From the NCBI GenBank assembly GCA_031549885.1, contig JAVBPD010000156.1:1-16867 (forward strand): DNA of 16,867 bases, read 5' to 3'. The notes under the pieces are model-generated. The model made no database searches, had not been told where the DNA came from, and saw nothing but the letters and a program-made list of their open reading frames with translations. Positions within the stretch are counted from its first letter, which is position 1, and the number at the start of each line of letters is the position of its first letter. This document shows, piece after piece, positions 7,612 through 14,311 of this stretch. Both the position numbers and the translations under genes were made by a program. Source of the stretch: WQUF01 sp031549885. GTDB taxonomy: Bacteria; Bacillota; Clostridia; Clostridiales; Clostridiaceae.

Positions 7612-9003
7612 TTAAGCTTCTTTAAAGAATACTTTAAATGCTTTATAGGTCTCAAATAAATCTGCCTTTGATATTACTTCACATGGTGAGTGCATAGATA
7701 AAACTGGAACTCCCGCATCCATAACTTCCATATTTAAAGCTGCAAGTATATATGCAATTGTTCCGCCACCACCTTGATCAACTTTTCCAAGTTCACCGCT
7801 TTGGTAAGTAACATTATTTTCATCCATCATCTTTCTAATTTTTGCTATAAATTCAGCGTTTGCATCATTTGACCCAGCTTTCCCTCTAACTCCTGTGTAT
7901 TTTGTAAATGTTATTCCTCTTCCAAAATATGCAGAATTATTTTTTTCATAAGCGCTAGAGAATGTTGGGTCAAATGCAGCACTTACGTCAGCAGACAACA
8001 TTTTAGAATTAGAAAAAGCTCTTCTTAATTTAATATCGCTGTAATCTTCCATATTGTTGATTATTTCAGCAACTGCATTTTCAAAAAAAGCTGAACTCAT
8101 ACTACTAGCTCCAACACTGCCTATCTCTTCTTTATCAACCATTAAATTTACAACAGTATTTTTAGGGTTTTCAGTATTTATTATTGCTTTAAAACCTGTA
8201 TATGCACATACTCTATCATCATGGCCATATCCCATGACCATGCTTTTATCTATTCCTAAATCTCTTGCAGGTCCTGCTGGTACTATTTCAAATTCTGATG
8301 ATACAAAATCTTCTTCTTCAATACCGTATTTTTCTTTAATAATTTTTAAAATTCCATCTTTTACGCTGTATTTATCTTTTTCAGTTTCAGTAGGAATGCT
8401 TCCAACTAAAAGATTTAACTCCTCTCCTTCTATAACCTCATTGGCCTTTTTACCCATCTGTGTAGAGGAGAGATGAATTAATAAATCAGTAAAACAGAAA
8501 ACTGGATCAGAGTCATTTTCTCCAATTACAATGTTTATCTTTTCACCACTTTTTAAAACTACTACCCCATGTAAAGCTAGCGGTGTAGTAACCCACTGAT
8601 ATTTTTTAATTCCACCATAGTAATGAGTTTTAAACAAAGCAAAATCGCTATCTTCATATAATGGATTTTGCTTTAAATCTGATCTTGGACAGTCAATATG
8701 CGATCCAACAATATTCATGCCCTTTGTAAGAGATTCCTCTCCTATAACAAACATTGCCACTGCCTTTCCCATATTATTTACATATAATTTATCGTTAGCC
8801 TTTATTTTTTCATTTCCTTTTAAAACTTCATATAAATCCCTATATCCATTATTTTTTGCTTCATCAATTAAAGATATAGTACATTCTCTTTCAGTTTTAC
8901 AATTTGAAATAAAGTCCTTATACTCATTTGCAAAATTATTGACTTCTACTAAACTCTTTTCATCATATTTAAGCCATGCATTTTTATTTTTTATATCGCT
9001 CAT
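7612..9003 (-). CDS. M18 family zinc aminopeptidase (aminopeptidase I type)
   Basis: A 463-residue cytosolic metallopeptidase that removes N-terminal residues from peptides. Zinc-site motifs in order are GSHIDCPRSDLK (His102, Asp104), GHDDR (261-264), VDKEEIGS (Glu292, Glu293), SADVSAAFDP (Asp339) and MHSPCEVISK (His438). This set is characteristic of the M18 family, and the length is normal. The start is ATG at 9003 with GGAGG 6 bases upstream. It is a single gene with its own promoter, convergent with fbp and downstream of the tRNA operon on the same strand. The exact paralogue name (apeA or similar) cannot be decided by reading. The role is probably general peptide turnover. Confidence 0.95.
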   Translation of the reverse strand: MSDIKNKNAWLKYDEKSLVEVNNFANEYKDFISNCKTERECTISLIDEAKNNGYRDLYEVLKGNEKIKANDKLYVNNMGKAVAMFVIGEESLTKGMNIVGSHIDCPRSDLKQNPLYEDSDFALFKTHYYGGIKKYQWVTTPLALHGVVVLKSGEKINIVIGENDSDPVFCFTDLLIHLSSTQMGKKANEVIEGEELNLLVGSIPTETEKDKYSVKDGILKIIKEKYGIEEEDFVSSEFEIVPAGPARDLGIDKSMVMGYGHDDRVCAYTGFKAIINTENPKNTVVNLMVDKEEIGSVGASSMSSAFFENAVAEIINNMEDYSDIKLRRAFSNSKMLSADVSAAFDPTFSSAYEKNNSAYFGRGITFTKYTGVRGKAGSNDANAEFIAKIRKMMDENNVTYQSGELGKVDQGGGGTIAYILAALNMEVMDAGVPVLSMHSPCEVISKADLFETYKAFKVFFKEA

Positions 9004-9039
9004 ATATTACCTCCAAAAAAAAAATTAAGCACCTTTTTA

Positions 9040-9048
9040 ATTATATCA
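9040..9048 (-). promoter_or_regulatory. Extended -10 promoter of the M18 aminopeptidase gene
   Basis: TGATATAAT on the minus strand (TATAAT at 9045-9040, preceded by TG). A TTGTCG at 9070-9065 is a possible -35 but its 19-base spacer is long. Confidence 0.6.
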
Positions 9049-9095
9049 CAAGTACTTAAATTATCGACAATATCTGTAACTAAATTTTTTAAAAA

Positions 9096-9166
9096 AGCGG
9101 GTGAAGGGAATCGAACCCTCATAACTAGCTTGGAAGGCTAGCACTCTACCACTGAGTTACACCCGC
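9096..9166 (-). tRNA. tRNA-Gly(TCC), copy 2
   Basis: A 71-base gene with acceptor GCGGGTG/CACCCGC, discriminator T and no encoded CCA. Anticodon stem CTAGC/GCTAG encloses loop CTTCCAA, giving anticodon TCC. It is the last gene of the operon and differs from the copy at 9706-9776 at two positions. Confidence 0.95.
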
Positions 9167-9191
9167 AGGGTAAAATTAAGCAAAAAAAAAA

Positions 9192-9266
9192 TGGAGCGGG
9201 AAACGGGACTCGAACCCGCGACGTTCACCTTGGCAAGGTGACGCTCTACCACTGAGCCACTCCCGC
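9192..9266 (-). tRNA. tRNA-Gly(GCC)
   Basis: A 75-base gene with CCA encoded. Acceptor GCGGGAG pairs with TTCCCGC with one G-U pair. Anticodon stem TCACC/GGTGA encloses loop TTGCCAA, giving GCC. Confidence 0.95.
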
Positions 9267-9279
9267 GTACATTTTAAAG

Positions 9280-9360
9280 TGCAGGTGAAGGGAGTCGAAC
9301 CCCCACGCCGTAGGCGCTAGATCCTAAGTCTAGTGCGTCTGCCAATTCCGCCACACCTGC
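9280..9360 (-). tRNA. tRNA-Leu(TAG)
   Basis: An 81-base class II tRNA with acceptor GCAGGTG/CACCTGC, discriminator A and no encoded CCA. Anticodon stem CTAGA/TCTAG encloses CTTAGGA, giving TAG. The variable arm is CGCC/GGCG. Confidence 0.94.
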
Positions 9361-9380
9361 ATATATATTTAGTTTTAAAG

Positions 9381-9453
9381 TGACTCACCGGGGAATCGAA
9401 CCCCGGACACCATGATTAAAAGTCATGTGCTCTCCCGACTGAGCTAGTGAATC
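9381..9453 (-). tRNA. tRNA-Lys(TTT)
   Basis: A 73-base gene with acceptor GATTCAC/GTGAGTC (one G-U pair), discriminator A and no encoded CCA. Anticodon stem CATGA/TCATG encloses CTTTTAA, giving TTT. Confidence 0.94.
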
Positions 9454-9462
9454 ATAATTAAG

Positions 9463-9534
9463 CTGGGATGGCAGGATTCGAACCTACGGATGCGGGAGTC
9501 AAAGTCCCGTGCCTTACCGCTTGGCGACATCCCA
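9463..9534 (-). tRNA. tRNA-Gln(TTG)
   Basis: A 72-base gene with acceptor TGGGATG/CATCCCA, discriminator G and no encoded CCA. Anticodon stem CGGGA/TCCCG encloses CTTTGAC, giving TTG. Confidence 0.95.
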
Positions 9535-9537
9535 ATA

Positions 9538-9614
9538 TGGGGTGAATGATGGGACTCGAACCCACGACAACCAGATCCACAATCTGGCGCTCTGCCAACT
9601 GAACTACATTCACC
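9538..9614 (-). tRNA. tRNA-His(GTG)
   Basis: A 77-base gene including the extra 5' G (position -1) that marks histidine tRNAs, paired with discriminator C; CCA is encoded. Anticodon stem CCAGA/TCTGG encloses TTGTGGA, giving GTG. Confidence 0.95.
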
Positions 9615-9623
9615 ATAACCAAA

Positions 9624-9697
9624 TGCGCCTTAAGAGATTCGAACTCCCGGCACACGGCTTAGAAGGCCGTTGCTCTATCCAACTGAGCTAAAGGCGC
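9624..9697 (-). tRNA. tRNA-Arg(TCT)
   Basis: A 74-base gene with acceptor GCGCCTT/AAGGCGC, discriminator A and no encoded CCA. Anticodon stem ACGGC/GCCGT encloses CTTCTAA, giving TCT, which reads AGA, the main arginine codon in AT-rich genomes. Confidence 0.95.
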
Positions 9698-9705
9698 ACA
9701 TACAA

Positions 9706-9776
9706 AGCGGGTGAAGGGAATCGAACCCTCGTAACTAGCTTGGAAGGCTAGCACTCTACCATTGAGTTACACCCGC
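9706..9776 (-). tRNA. tRNA-Gly(TCC), copy 1
   Basis: A 71-base gene with the same acceptor and anticodon arms as the copy at 9096-9166, differing at two positions. No CCA is encoded. Confidence 0.95.
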
Positions 9777-9840
9777 ATACATTATCACGAGCCTATTTTT
9801 ATTTTTATATGTAAACTATAAAAATAAATTGACAATAAAA

Positions 9841-9916
9841 TGGTCGGGGTGACAGGGATTGAACCTGCGACCTCATGCTCCCAAAGCACGCGCGCTCCCA
9901 TCTGCGCCACACCCCG
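9841..9916 (-). tRNA. tRNA-Pro(TGG)
   Basis: First gene of the operon, 76 bases with encoded CCA. Acceptor CGGGGTG pairs with CACCCCG, discriminator A. Anticodon stem CGTGC/GCATG encloses TTTGGGA, giving TGG. Confidence 0.95.
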
Positions 9917-9941
9917 ATTGATATCACAAGTGACAATAATC

Positions 9942-9970
9942 ATTCTACACGACTTTTTATTTGCCGTCAA
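9942..9970 (-). promoter_or_regulatory. Promoter of the nine-gene tRNA operon
   Basis: On the minus strand TTGACG (9970-9965) and TAGAAT (9947-9942) are 17 bases apart, close to consensus. It begins only 19 bases after the stop codon of the upstream phosphoesterase gene. Confidence 0.85.
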
Positions 9971-9988
9971 TACCTTTTTTAAAAAAAA

Positions 9989-10462
9989 TTATAATTCTTT
10001 TATTTCATATAGCAATCTACCTTTTTCGATGTTAATTGTACAATAAGTTCTCTTATTTGTATATCTTGGCTCTCCTAAACTCCCTGGATTAATAAATAAT
10101 ACATTGTCTATTTTCTCATTAAAAGTCTTATGAGTGTGTCCAAAAAGTACTACATCAACATTTTCATTTAAAGCTTTATATTTTATATTCAATAAACTCA
10201 TTTTAACATTATATTTATGCCCATGGGTGATTAAAAATTTTATATCGCAAATACTTGTTATTATATCTTCAGGATAATTTATATTAAAATCGCAATTCCC
10301 TTTAACTAAAATAAACCTTCCATTAAAATATTTCCTGATGTATTCTCCATCAGAAACATAATCTCCAAGGTGAATTATAACATCAAAATTTTTAACCCTT
10401 TCTAAAAATAATTTAATATTATTTTTATCTCCATGGGTATCACTTAATACGGCTATGTTCAT
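9989..10462 (-). CDS. YfcE/MJ0936-type metallophosphoesterase
   Basis: A 157-residue single-domain calcineurin-like phosphodiesterase of the small YfcE family. Metal-binding motifs are SDTHG (Asp8, His10), LGDYVSD (Asp34), KGNCD (Asn56), ITHGHKY (His80) and FGHTHK (His109, His111). These enzymes hydrolyse phosphodiesters in vitro; the physiological substrate is generally unclear. It is the last protein gene of the operon. Its ATG overlaps the stop of rdgB by four bases (ATGA), which implies translational coupling, and GAGG lies 7-8 bases upstream. No clear terminator follows, so transcripts may run on into the tRNA operon. Confidence 0.92.
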   Translation of the reverse strand: MNIAVLSDTHGDKNNIKLFLERVKNFDVIIHLGDYVSDGEYIRKYFNGRFILVKGNCDFNINYPEDIITSICDIKFLITHGHKYNVKMSLLNIKYKALNENVDVVLFGHTHKTFNEKIDNVLFINPGSLGEPRYTNKRTYCTINIEKGRLLYEIKEL

Positions 10463-11070
10463 CTTTTTTCCTCTAAATAATCATTTATTTTTAACTGCAA
10501 CTTTTTTAAAGCGTTAGCTCTATGACTAATTTGATTTTTTTCATAAATAGACATTTGTGCAAAAGTCTTATTAAAAGGAGAATAGTACATAACAGGATCA
10601 TATCCAAAACCACTATCCCCTTTTAAATCTTTAGTAATAATACCCCATACTTCACCTTCAGTTAAAAAATATGTATTTGCATCTACTATACATGCTATAG
10701 CACATACAAATCTCCCTTTTCTATTTTCACCTTCCACATTTTTTAAATTTTTAAGAAGTTTATAAATATTTTTCTTATCATCGTGATCACCAGAATATCT
10801 GGCAGAAAATATACCAGGATCATTTTTTAAATAGGGAACTTCAAGGCCTGAATCGTCAGCAATAATCCAGTATTTATTGTTAAAATTATATACTTCCTTT
10901 GCTTTAATTAAAGCATTTTCAAAAAAACTGCTTCCATCCTCTATAATTTTTTTATTAAATCCTATTTGATTTAAAGTTAGAAACTCAAATCTATCATTTT
11001 TGAGCACATATTCAATTTCTTTTACTTTATTTTCATTATTTGTTGCTATTACTACCTTTATTTTCTCCAA
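10459..11070 (-). CDS. rdgB: RdgB/HAM1 family dITP/XTP pyrophosphatase
   Basis: A 203-residue cytosolic house-cleaning enzyme that hydrolyses non-canonical purine triphosphates (ITP, dITP, XTP) to monophosphates and pyrophosphate, keeping deaminated bases out of nucleic acids. Family motifs are ATNNENKVKEIE (9-20), EDGSSFFENALIKA (44-57), ADDSGLEV with catalytic Asp73, GFGYDP (154-159) and SHRANAL (182-188). The start is TTG at 11070, with an AGGAG about 9 bases upstream. The first 35 bases overlap the end of rph. The rph-rdgB-yfcE order recurs in clostridia and links nucleotide cleaning to RNA maturation only by co-expression. Confidence 0.95.
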   Translation of the reverse strand: MEKIKVVIATNNENKVKEIEYVLKNDRFEFLTLNQIGFNKKIIEDGSSFFENALIKAKEVYNFNNKYWIIADDSGLEVPYLKNDPGIFSARYSGDHDDKKNIYKLLKNLKNVEGENRKGRFVCAIACIVDANTYFLTEGEVWGIITKDLKGDSGFGYDPVMYYSPFNKTFAQMSIYEKNQISHRANALKKLQLKINDYLEEKR

Positions 11071-11797
11071 TCCTTAAAGCTCCTTTTCCTAAAGAATCTT
11101 TTTCAAGCTTTATAATATTCCTAATTCCTTCAAGAGCAGTTTCAAATAATTTATCTTTTTCTAAAATGGTAAATGGTCTTTCTTCTCCAGTTCCTTGAAT
11201 TTCTATTATAGAATCATCGTTTGTCATTACAATATTCATGTCAACATTAGCTTTAGAATCTTCGTAGTAATTTAAATCTAAAAGTATATCGTTTCCAACT
11301 ATCCCCACACTAACTGCAGATACAAAATTTTTAATAGGATATATTTCAAAATGACTAGTTACATCTAACGCATTAATAGCATCTACAAGGGCAACAAATG
11401 ATCCAATAATAGAAGCACACCTAGTGCCACCATCTGCTTGTATTACATCGCAATCAACCCAAATAGTTTTCTCTCCAATAGCTTTTAAATTTATAACACT
11501 TCTTAGAGCTCTACCAATTAGCCTCTGTATTTCTTGTGATCTTCCATCAATTTTTCCTTTATTAATATCGCGTTGCTTTCTAATAATTGTTGAACTTGGA
11601 ATCATATTATACTCAGCTGTAAGCCAACCTTCTTGACTGCCTTTAAGAAACGGCGGTACCTTGTCTTCAATCATCACTGTGCAAATCACTTTAGTATCAC
11701 CTTGTTCAATAAATACTGAACCTAAAGCATGTTTAGTAAAATTTCTAGTTATTTTAATATTTCTTAATTCATTTTTTTGCCTGCCATCTATTCTCAT
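11036..11797 (-). CDS. rph: Ribonuclease PH
   Basis: A 253-residue phosphorolytic 3'-to-5' exoribonuclease that trims tRNA precursors; it acts as a hexamer in the cytosol. Motifs include MRIDGR at the N-terminus, GWLTAEYNM (57-65), DGRSQEIQRLIGRALR (84-99) and the phosphate-binding DCDVIQADGGTR (115-126). It is slightly longer than the usual 240-250 residues because of a polar C-terminal tail (about 244-253) encoded in the overlap with rdgB. The start is ATG at 11797, with GAGGTG 5 bases upstream. It lies 14 bases after the AIR synthase-like gene. Most tRNA genes nearby lack encoded CCA, so 3' trimming followed by CCA addition is relevant here, though the proximity may be coincidence. Confidence 0.97.
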   Translation of the reverse strand: MRIDGRQKNELRNIKITRNFTKHALGSVFIEQGDTKVICTVMIEDKVPPFLKGSQEGWLTAEYNMIPSSTIIRKQRDINKGKIDGRSQEIQRLIGRALRSVINLKAIGEKTIWVDCDVIQADGGTRCASIIGSFVALVDAINALDVTSHFEIYPIKNFVSAVSVGIVGNDILLDLNYYEDSKANVDMNIVMTNDDSIIEIQGTGEERPFTILEKDKLFETALEGIRNIIKLEKDSLGKGALRIGENKGSNSNK

Positions 11798-11811
11798 ATA
11801 TACACCTCTAA

Positions 11812-12789
11812 TTAAAATAATTTATAAATCTCATCTTTCTCATTGTACTCTACATCATTTTTTACACCATCAATCCAAATCGATTGCCCTTTATTTTTAA
11901 TTTTTCCAATTATTGTGCTATCAATATTCTTTTCCAAAAGAGCATTTTTTATATCATTTCCATTTTTAGCCACAATTAACATGCTTCCTGAAGAAATAAG
12001 CCTTAGCGGGTCAAGATTAAAATGATAACAAAGTTTTCTTGTTTCGTTTGAAATGGGCATTAAATTGCACCATACTTCAAATCCTAAATTTAAAACCATA
12101 GACATTTCACATAAAGCTCCTAAAATGCCTCCTTCTGTAATATCATGCATATAATATGCACCATTTTTTTTGCTTATAATTCCATCTTTCACAACGCTTA
12201 TATAATTAATATAATCATTAACGTTATCAATTTCTATTTTACTTAAAATCTTCTCACATTCATCTCTAAAATCATTTACTAAAATATAACTGCCTTCAAT
12301 GCATAACTTTTTTGTAACAATTATATCAAATCCTTCAAATATATTATACTTATTTAAAATTTCTTTTTTTAAAATTTTACCAACAGCAGTTACACATAAA
12401 ACAACAGAATTAACTGATGAAGTTACTTCTGTATGACCACCAATTATTTGTACATTTAGTTTTTCAGCTTCTTCCTTCATTTCTTTCATAATAAGTTGTA
12501 TTAACTTAATATCGACACTTTCAGGAACTAGTATAGTGACCAAAAGTCCTATAGGTTCTGCACCAGTTGTTGCAATATCATTACAATTAATATGCACTGC
12601 TAATTTCCCAATATTTTCTTTAGCTGCTGTAATTGGATCACATGACAATACACAAGCCTCTTCTCCAAAATCTATTAAAGCACAATCTACTCCAACTTCA
12701 GCACTTTGTAGAATGTCTTTTCTATTATCTAATTTTAAGATTTCAATTATTTTCTCAAGCTCTACTTTATTAATTTTACCTTTTTGCAT
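11812..12789 (-). CDS. AIR synthase-like (PurM/HypE fold) protein
   Basis: A protein of 325 residues. The pattern matches the PurM/HypE/SelD/ThiL superfamily of ATP-binding enzymes: an N-terminal segment with VGVDCALIDFGEE, a metal and nucleotide region SCDPITAAKENIGKLAVH followed by CNDIATTGAEP, then GGHTEVTSSV, and a C-terminal domain with HDITEGGILGALCEMS. The C-terminus is YKLF and lacks the terminal cysteine on which HypE is carbamoylated, so it is not a functional HypE; nothing else points to purine synthesis. The substrate is unknown. I start it at ATG 12789, which has GGAGGT at 12799-12794; upstream in-frame ATGs at 12813 and 12801 lack such a site. It heads the operon with rph, rdgB and the phosphoesterase. 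Confidence 0.85.
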   Translation of the reverse strand: MQKGKINKVELEKIIEILKLDNRKDILQSAEVGVDCALIDFGEEACVLSCDPITAAKENIGKLAVHINCNDIATTGAEPIGLLVTILVPESVDIKLIQLIMKEMKEEAEKLNVQIIGGHTEVTSSVNSVVLCVTAVGKILKKEILNKYNIFEGFDIIVTKKLCIEGSYILVNDFRDECEKILSKIEIDNVNDYINYISVVKDGIISKKNGAYYMHDITEGGILGALCEMSMVLNLGFEVWCNLMPISNETRKLCYHFNLDPLRLISSGSMLIVAKNGNDIKNALLEKNIDSTIIGKIKNKGQSIWIDGVKNDVEYNEKDEIYKLF

Positions 12790-12818
12790 AATTACCTCCA
12801 TCATATATATCATAGATA

Positions 12819-12854
12819 ATAAAGTTCTTAAATATACTTATATATGAACTTTAT
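12819..12854. promoter_or_regulatory. Inverted repeat in the divergent promoter region
   Basis: ATAAAGTTC (12819-12827) and GAACTTTAT (12846-12854) form a 9-bp inverted repeat with an 18-base centre. The right arm overlaps a TATAAT at 12852-12857 facing the plus-strand gene. The left arm overlaps a TATTAT facing the minus-strand operon (12821-12816). Neither has a good -35. The symmetry suggests an operator for a dimeric regulator, or mirror-image promoters. Confidence 0.45.
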
Positions 12855-12875
12855 AATTAAAGGCGGTGAAAAATA

Positions 12876-14261
12876 TTGAACTACATTGGGCCATTCTTAA
12901 GGGTAAATGTGCTAAAATTTGATAATATGCTTTATCAATTATTTCATTTATCTAAAGAATCTTTTAAGCATATTTTACTAAACTCAAAATGTGGAATTCA
13001 AATGAACCATAAAGAAATAAATAACAAAATATTCAATAATGATAATAACACATTTAGATTCATTTCTCCACTTCTAGCAATATATAAAAAAGCTAGTCCA
13101 ATTTTAGAAAATCACAATAATAAACTTATGTGGAGAGAAGAAAAATTTAAAAAAGAACTAATTGTGAAAAGCAATGGACTTATGTGTTATAACTTACTTA
13201 AACTATATACAATTACTAAACAACTTATAAATAACGAGGAAGAAAAAAAAATAAATGAATTTTATCTTCAGCTTGCTGAAAAACAATTAATATTTTTTAT
13301 TAATAACTTAAGAAACTCTGAGGGTTATTTTGTAGATAAAATTCAAGAAAGCACTCAGGATGTAAGCTTGAAGCAAAAAGACTACAAATTTAAATTTTCA
13401 GATCAATTAATAATTATGAATTGCTGTTATATCTTGTCTACACAAAAAGAAAATGCTGACGATTTTAGGAATTTTGCTTTAGATATTTTTCAGGTATTTA
13501 TAGACAATAAGGAATATTTATACACTGAAAATAAAGAAGAATTGCTGCTTTGTTCACTATTTCTAAAAGATTTTTACAAAATATCAAATCATCCTATTTC
13601 AAAATATGTACTAATAGATATAATCGAATTGCTATTAGACAAATCAGAATCATTAGAAATAATTGAATTTAACAACAAATATAGCTTTTACTCCTCAATG
13701 TTTATATTGTTAAATGATCTATCATTAACAGATGAAATAGAAAAATTTAGTTTATTTAAAGATAAAGCCATTAAAGTCATACTATCTGATCTAGAGGCTG
13801 GAAAGGGCTTAGTAAATAGCCAATTAAATTCAAAGCAAATTGAATATGACTCTGATGACATAATGAGCCTGCTAATTGCTTTAATGCTTGCTTTTAAAGA
13901 TGATTCATCTGCTGAAATAAATAATATTATTAAAGAAGTTTATAAAAAATACTTAGTAGCTTCTGGTATTTTACTAAGCTGGCCAGATGTACCTGAAATC
14001 AACAATCCTGAAAGGTATAGAGGCTTTTCTAAAAAATCAGATGATATACTTGATGAACAATATTTTAAGCTAAAATCATTTCCTTCTCCTGAAGAAAGCC
14101 ATTTAGCGCCAATTTTTATAAAAAACATAGAATTTAACATTAAAAAACAAAAATTTAAACAAGGTCGCATATCATTTGATTCGTATAAAAATATGTACAT
14201 CATTTATACAGTTTTAAATAATTTAGAAAATGATTATTTAAAATTTCATCTAAGTAAATAA
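12876..14261 (+). CDS. Uncharacterised 461-residue, mostly helical protein
   Basis: I do not recognise a named domain. The start is TTG at 12876 with AGGCGGTG about 7 bases upstream, and the N-terminus reads MNYIGPFLRVN. The protein is rich in Lys, Asn, Ile, Leu and Glu, with long stretches of helix-like periodicity between about 90 and 370, and no signal peptide or membrane segment. The C-terminal third has the more distinctive segments SWPDVPEINNPERYRGFSKK (about 378-397), FPSPEESHLAPIFI and FDSYKNMYIIYTVL, which may be the conserved core. Overall it resembles a helical repeat or alpha/alpha-toroid fold, but that is a guess. It is divergent from the AIR synthase operon and shares its promoter region; the downstream gene is convergent, so it is probably monocistronic. 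Confidence 0.85.
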   Translation: MNYIGPFLRVNVLKFDNMLYQLFHLSKESFKHILLNSKCGIQMNHKEINNKIFNNDNNTFRFISPLLAIYKKASPILENHNNKLMWREEKFKKELIVKSNGLMCYNLLKLYTITKQLINNEEEKKINEFYLQLAEKQLIFFINNLRNSEGYFVDKIQESTQDVSLKQKDYKFKFSDQLIIMNCCYILSTQKENADDFRNFALDIFQVFIDNKEYLYTENKEELLLCSLFLKDFYKISNHPISKYVLIDIIELLLDKSESLEIIEFNNKYSFYSSMFILLNDLSLTDEIEKFSLFKDKAIKVILSDLEAGKGLVNSQLNSKQIEYDSDDIMSLLIALMLAFKDDSSAEINNIIKEVYKKYLVASGILLSWPDVPEINNPERYRGFSKKSDDILDEQYFKLKSFPSPEESHLAPIFIKNIEFNIKKQKFKQGRISFDSYKNMYIIYTVLNNLENDYLKFHLSK

Positions 14262-14270
14262 ATATAAATA

Positions 14271-14310
14271 TAAGTCTCTAATTAGTTAGAAAGTTCTACT
14301 TAGAGACTTA
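14271..14310. terminator. Probable bidirectional terminator between convergent genes
   Basis: TAAGTCTCTAA (14271-14281) pairs with TTAGAGACTTA (14300-14310), an 11-bp perfect stem. The 18-base loop contains a small inner TAGAA/TTCTA hairpin. T-rich but interrupted runs follow on both strands. Confidence 0.7.
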
Positions 14311-14311
14311 T

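Noticed and set aside
8054..9028. Plus-strand frames 8054-8476 and 8717-9028
   Set aside because: Antisense to the M18 aminopeptidase gene, which has complete catalytic motifs and a good start.
9458..10046. Small open frames across the tRNA array on both strands, such as the one containing GVTGIEPATSCSQS
   Set aside because: These are translations of tRNA genes, a well-known source of false proteins.
11424..12847. Plus-strand frames inside rph and the AIR synthase-like gene
   Set aside because: Antisense shadows without ribosome binding sites.
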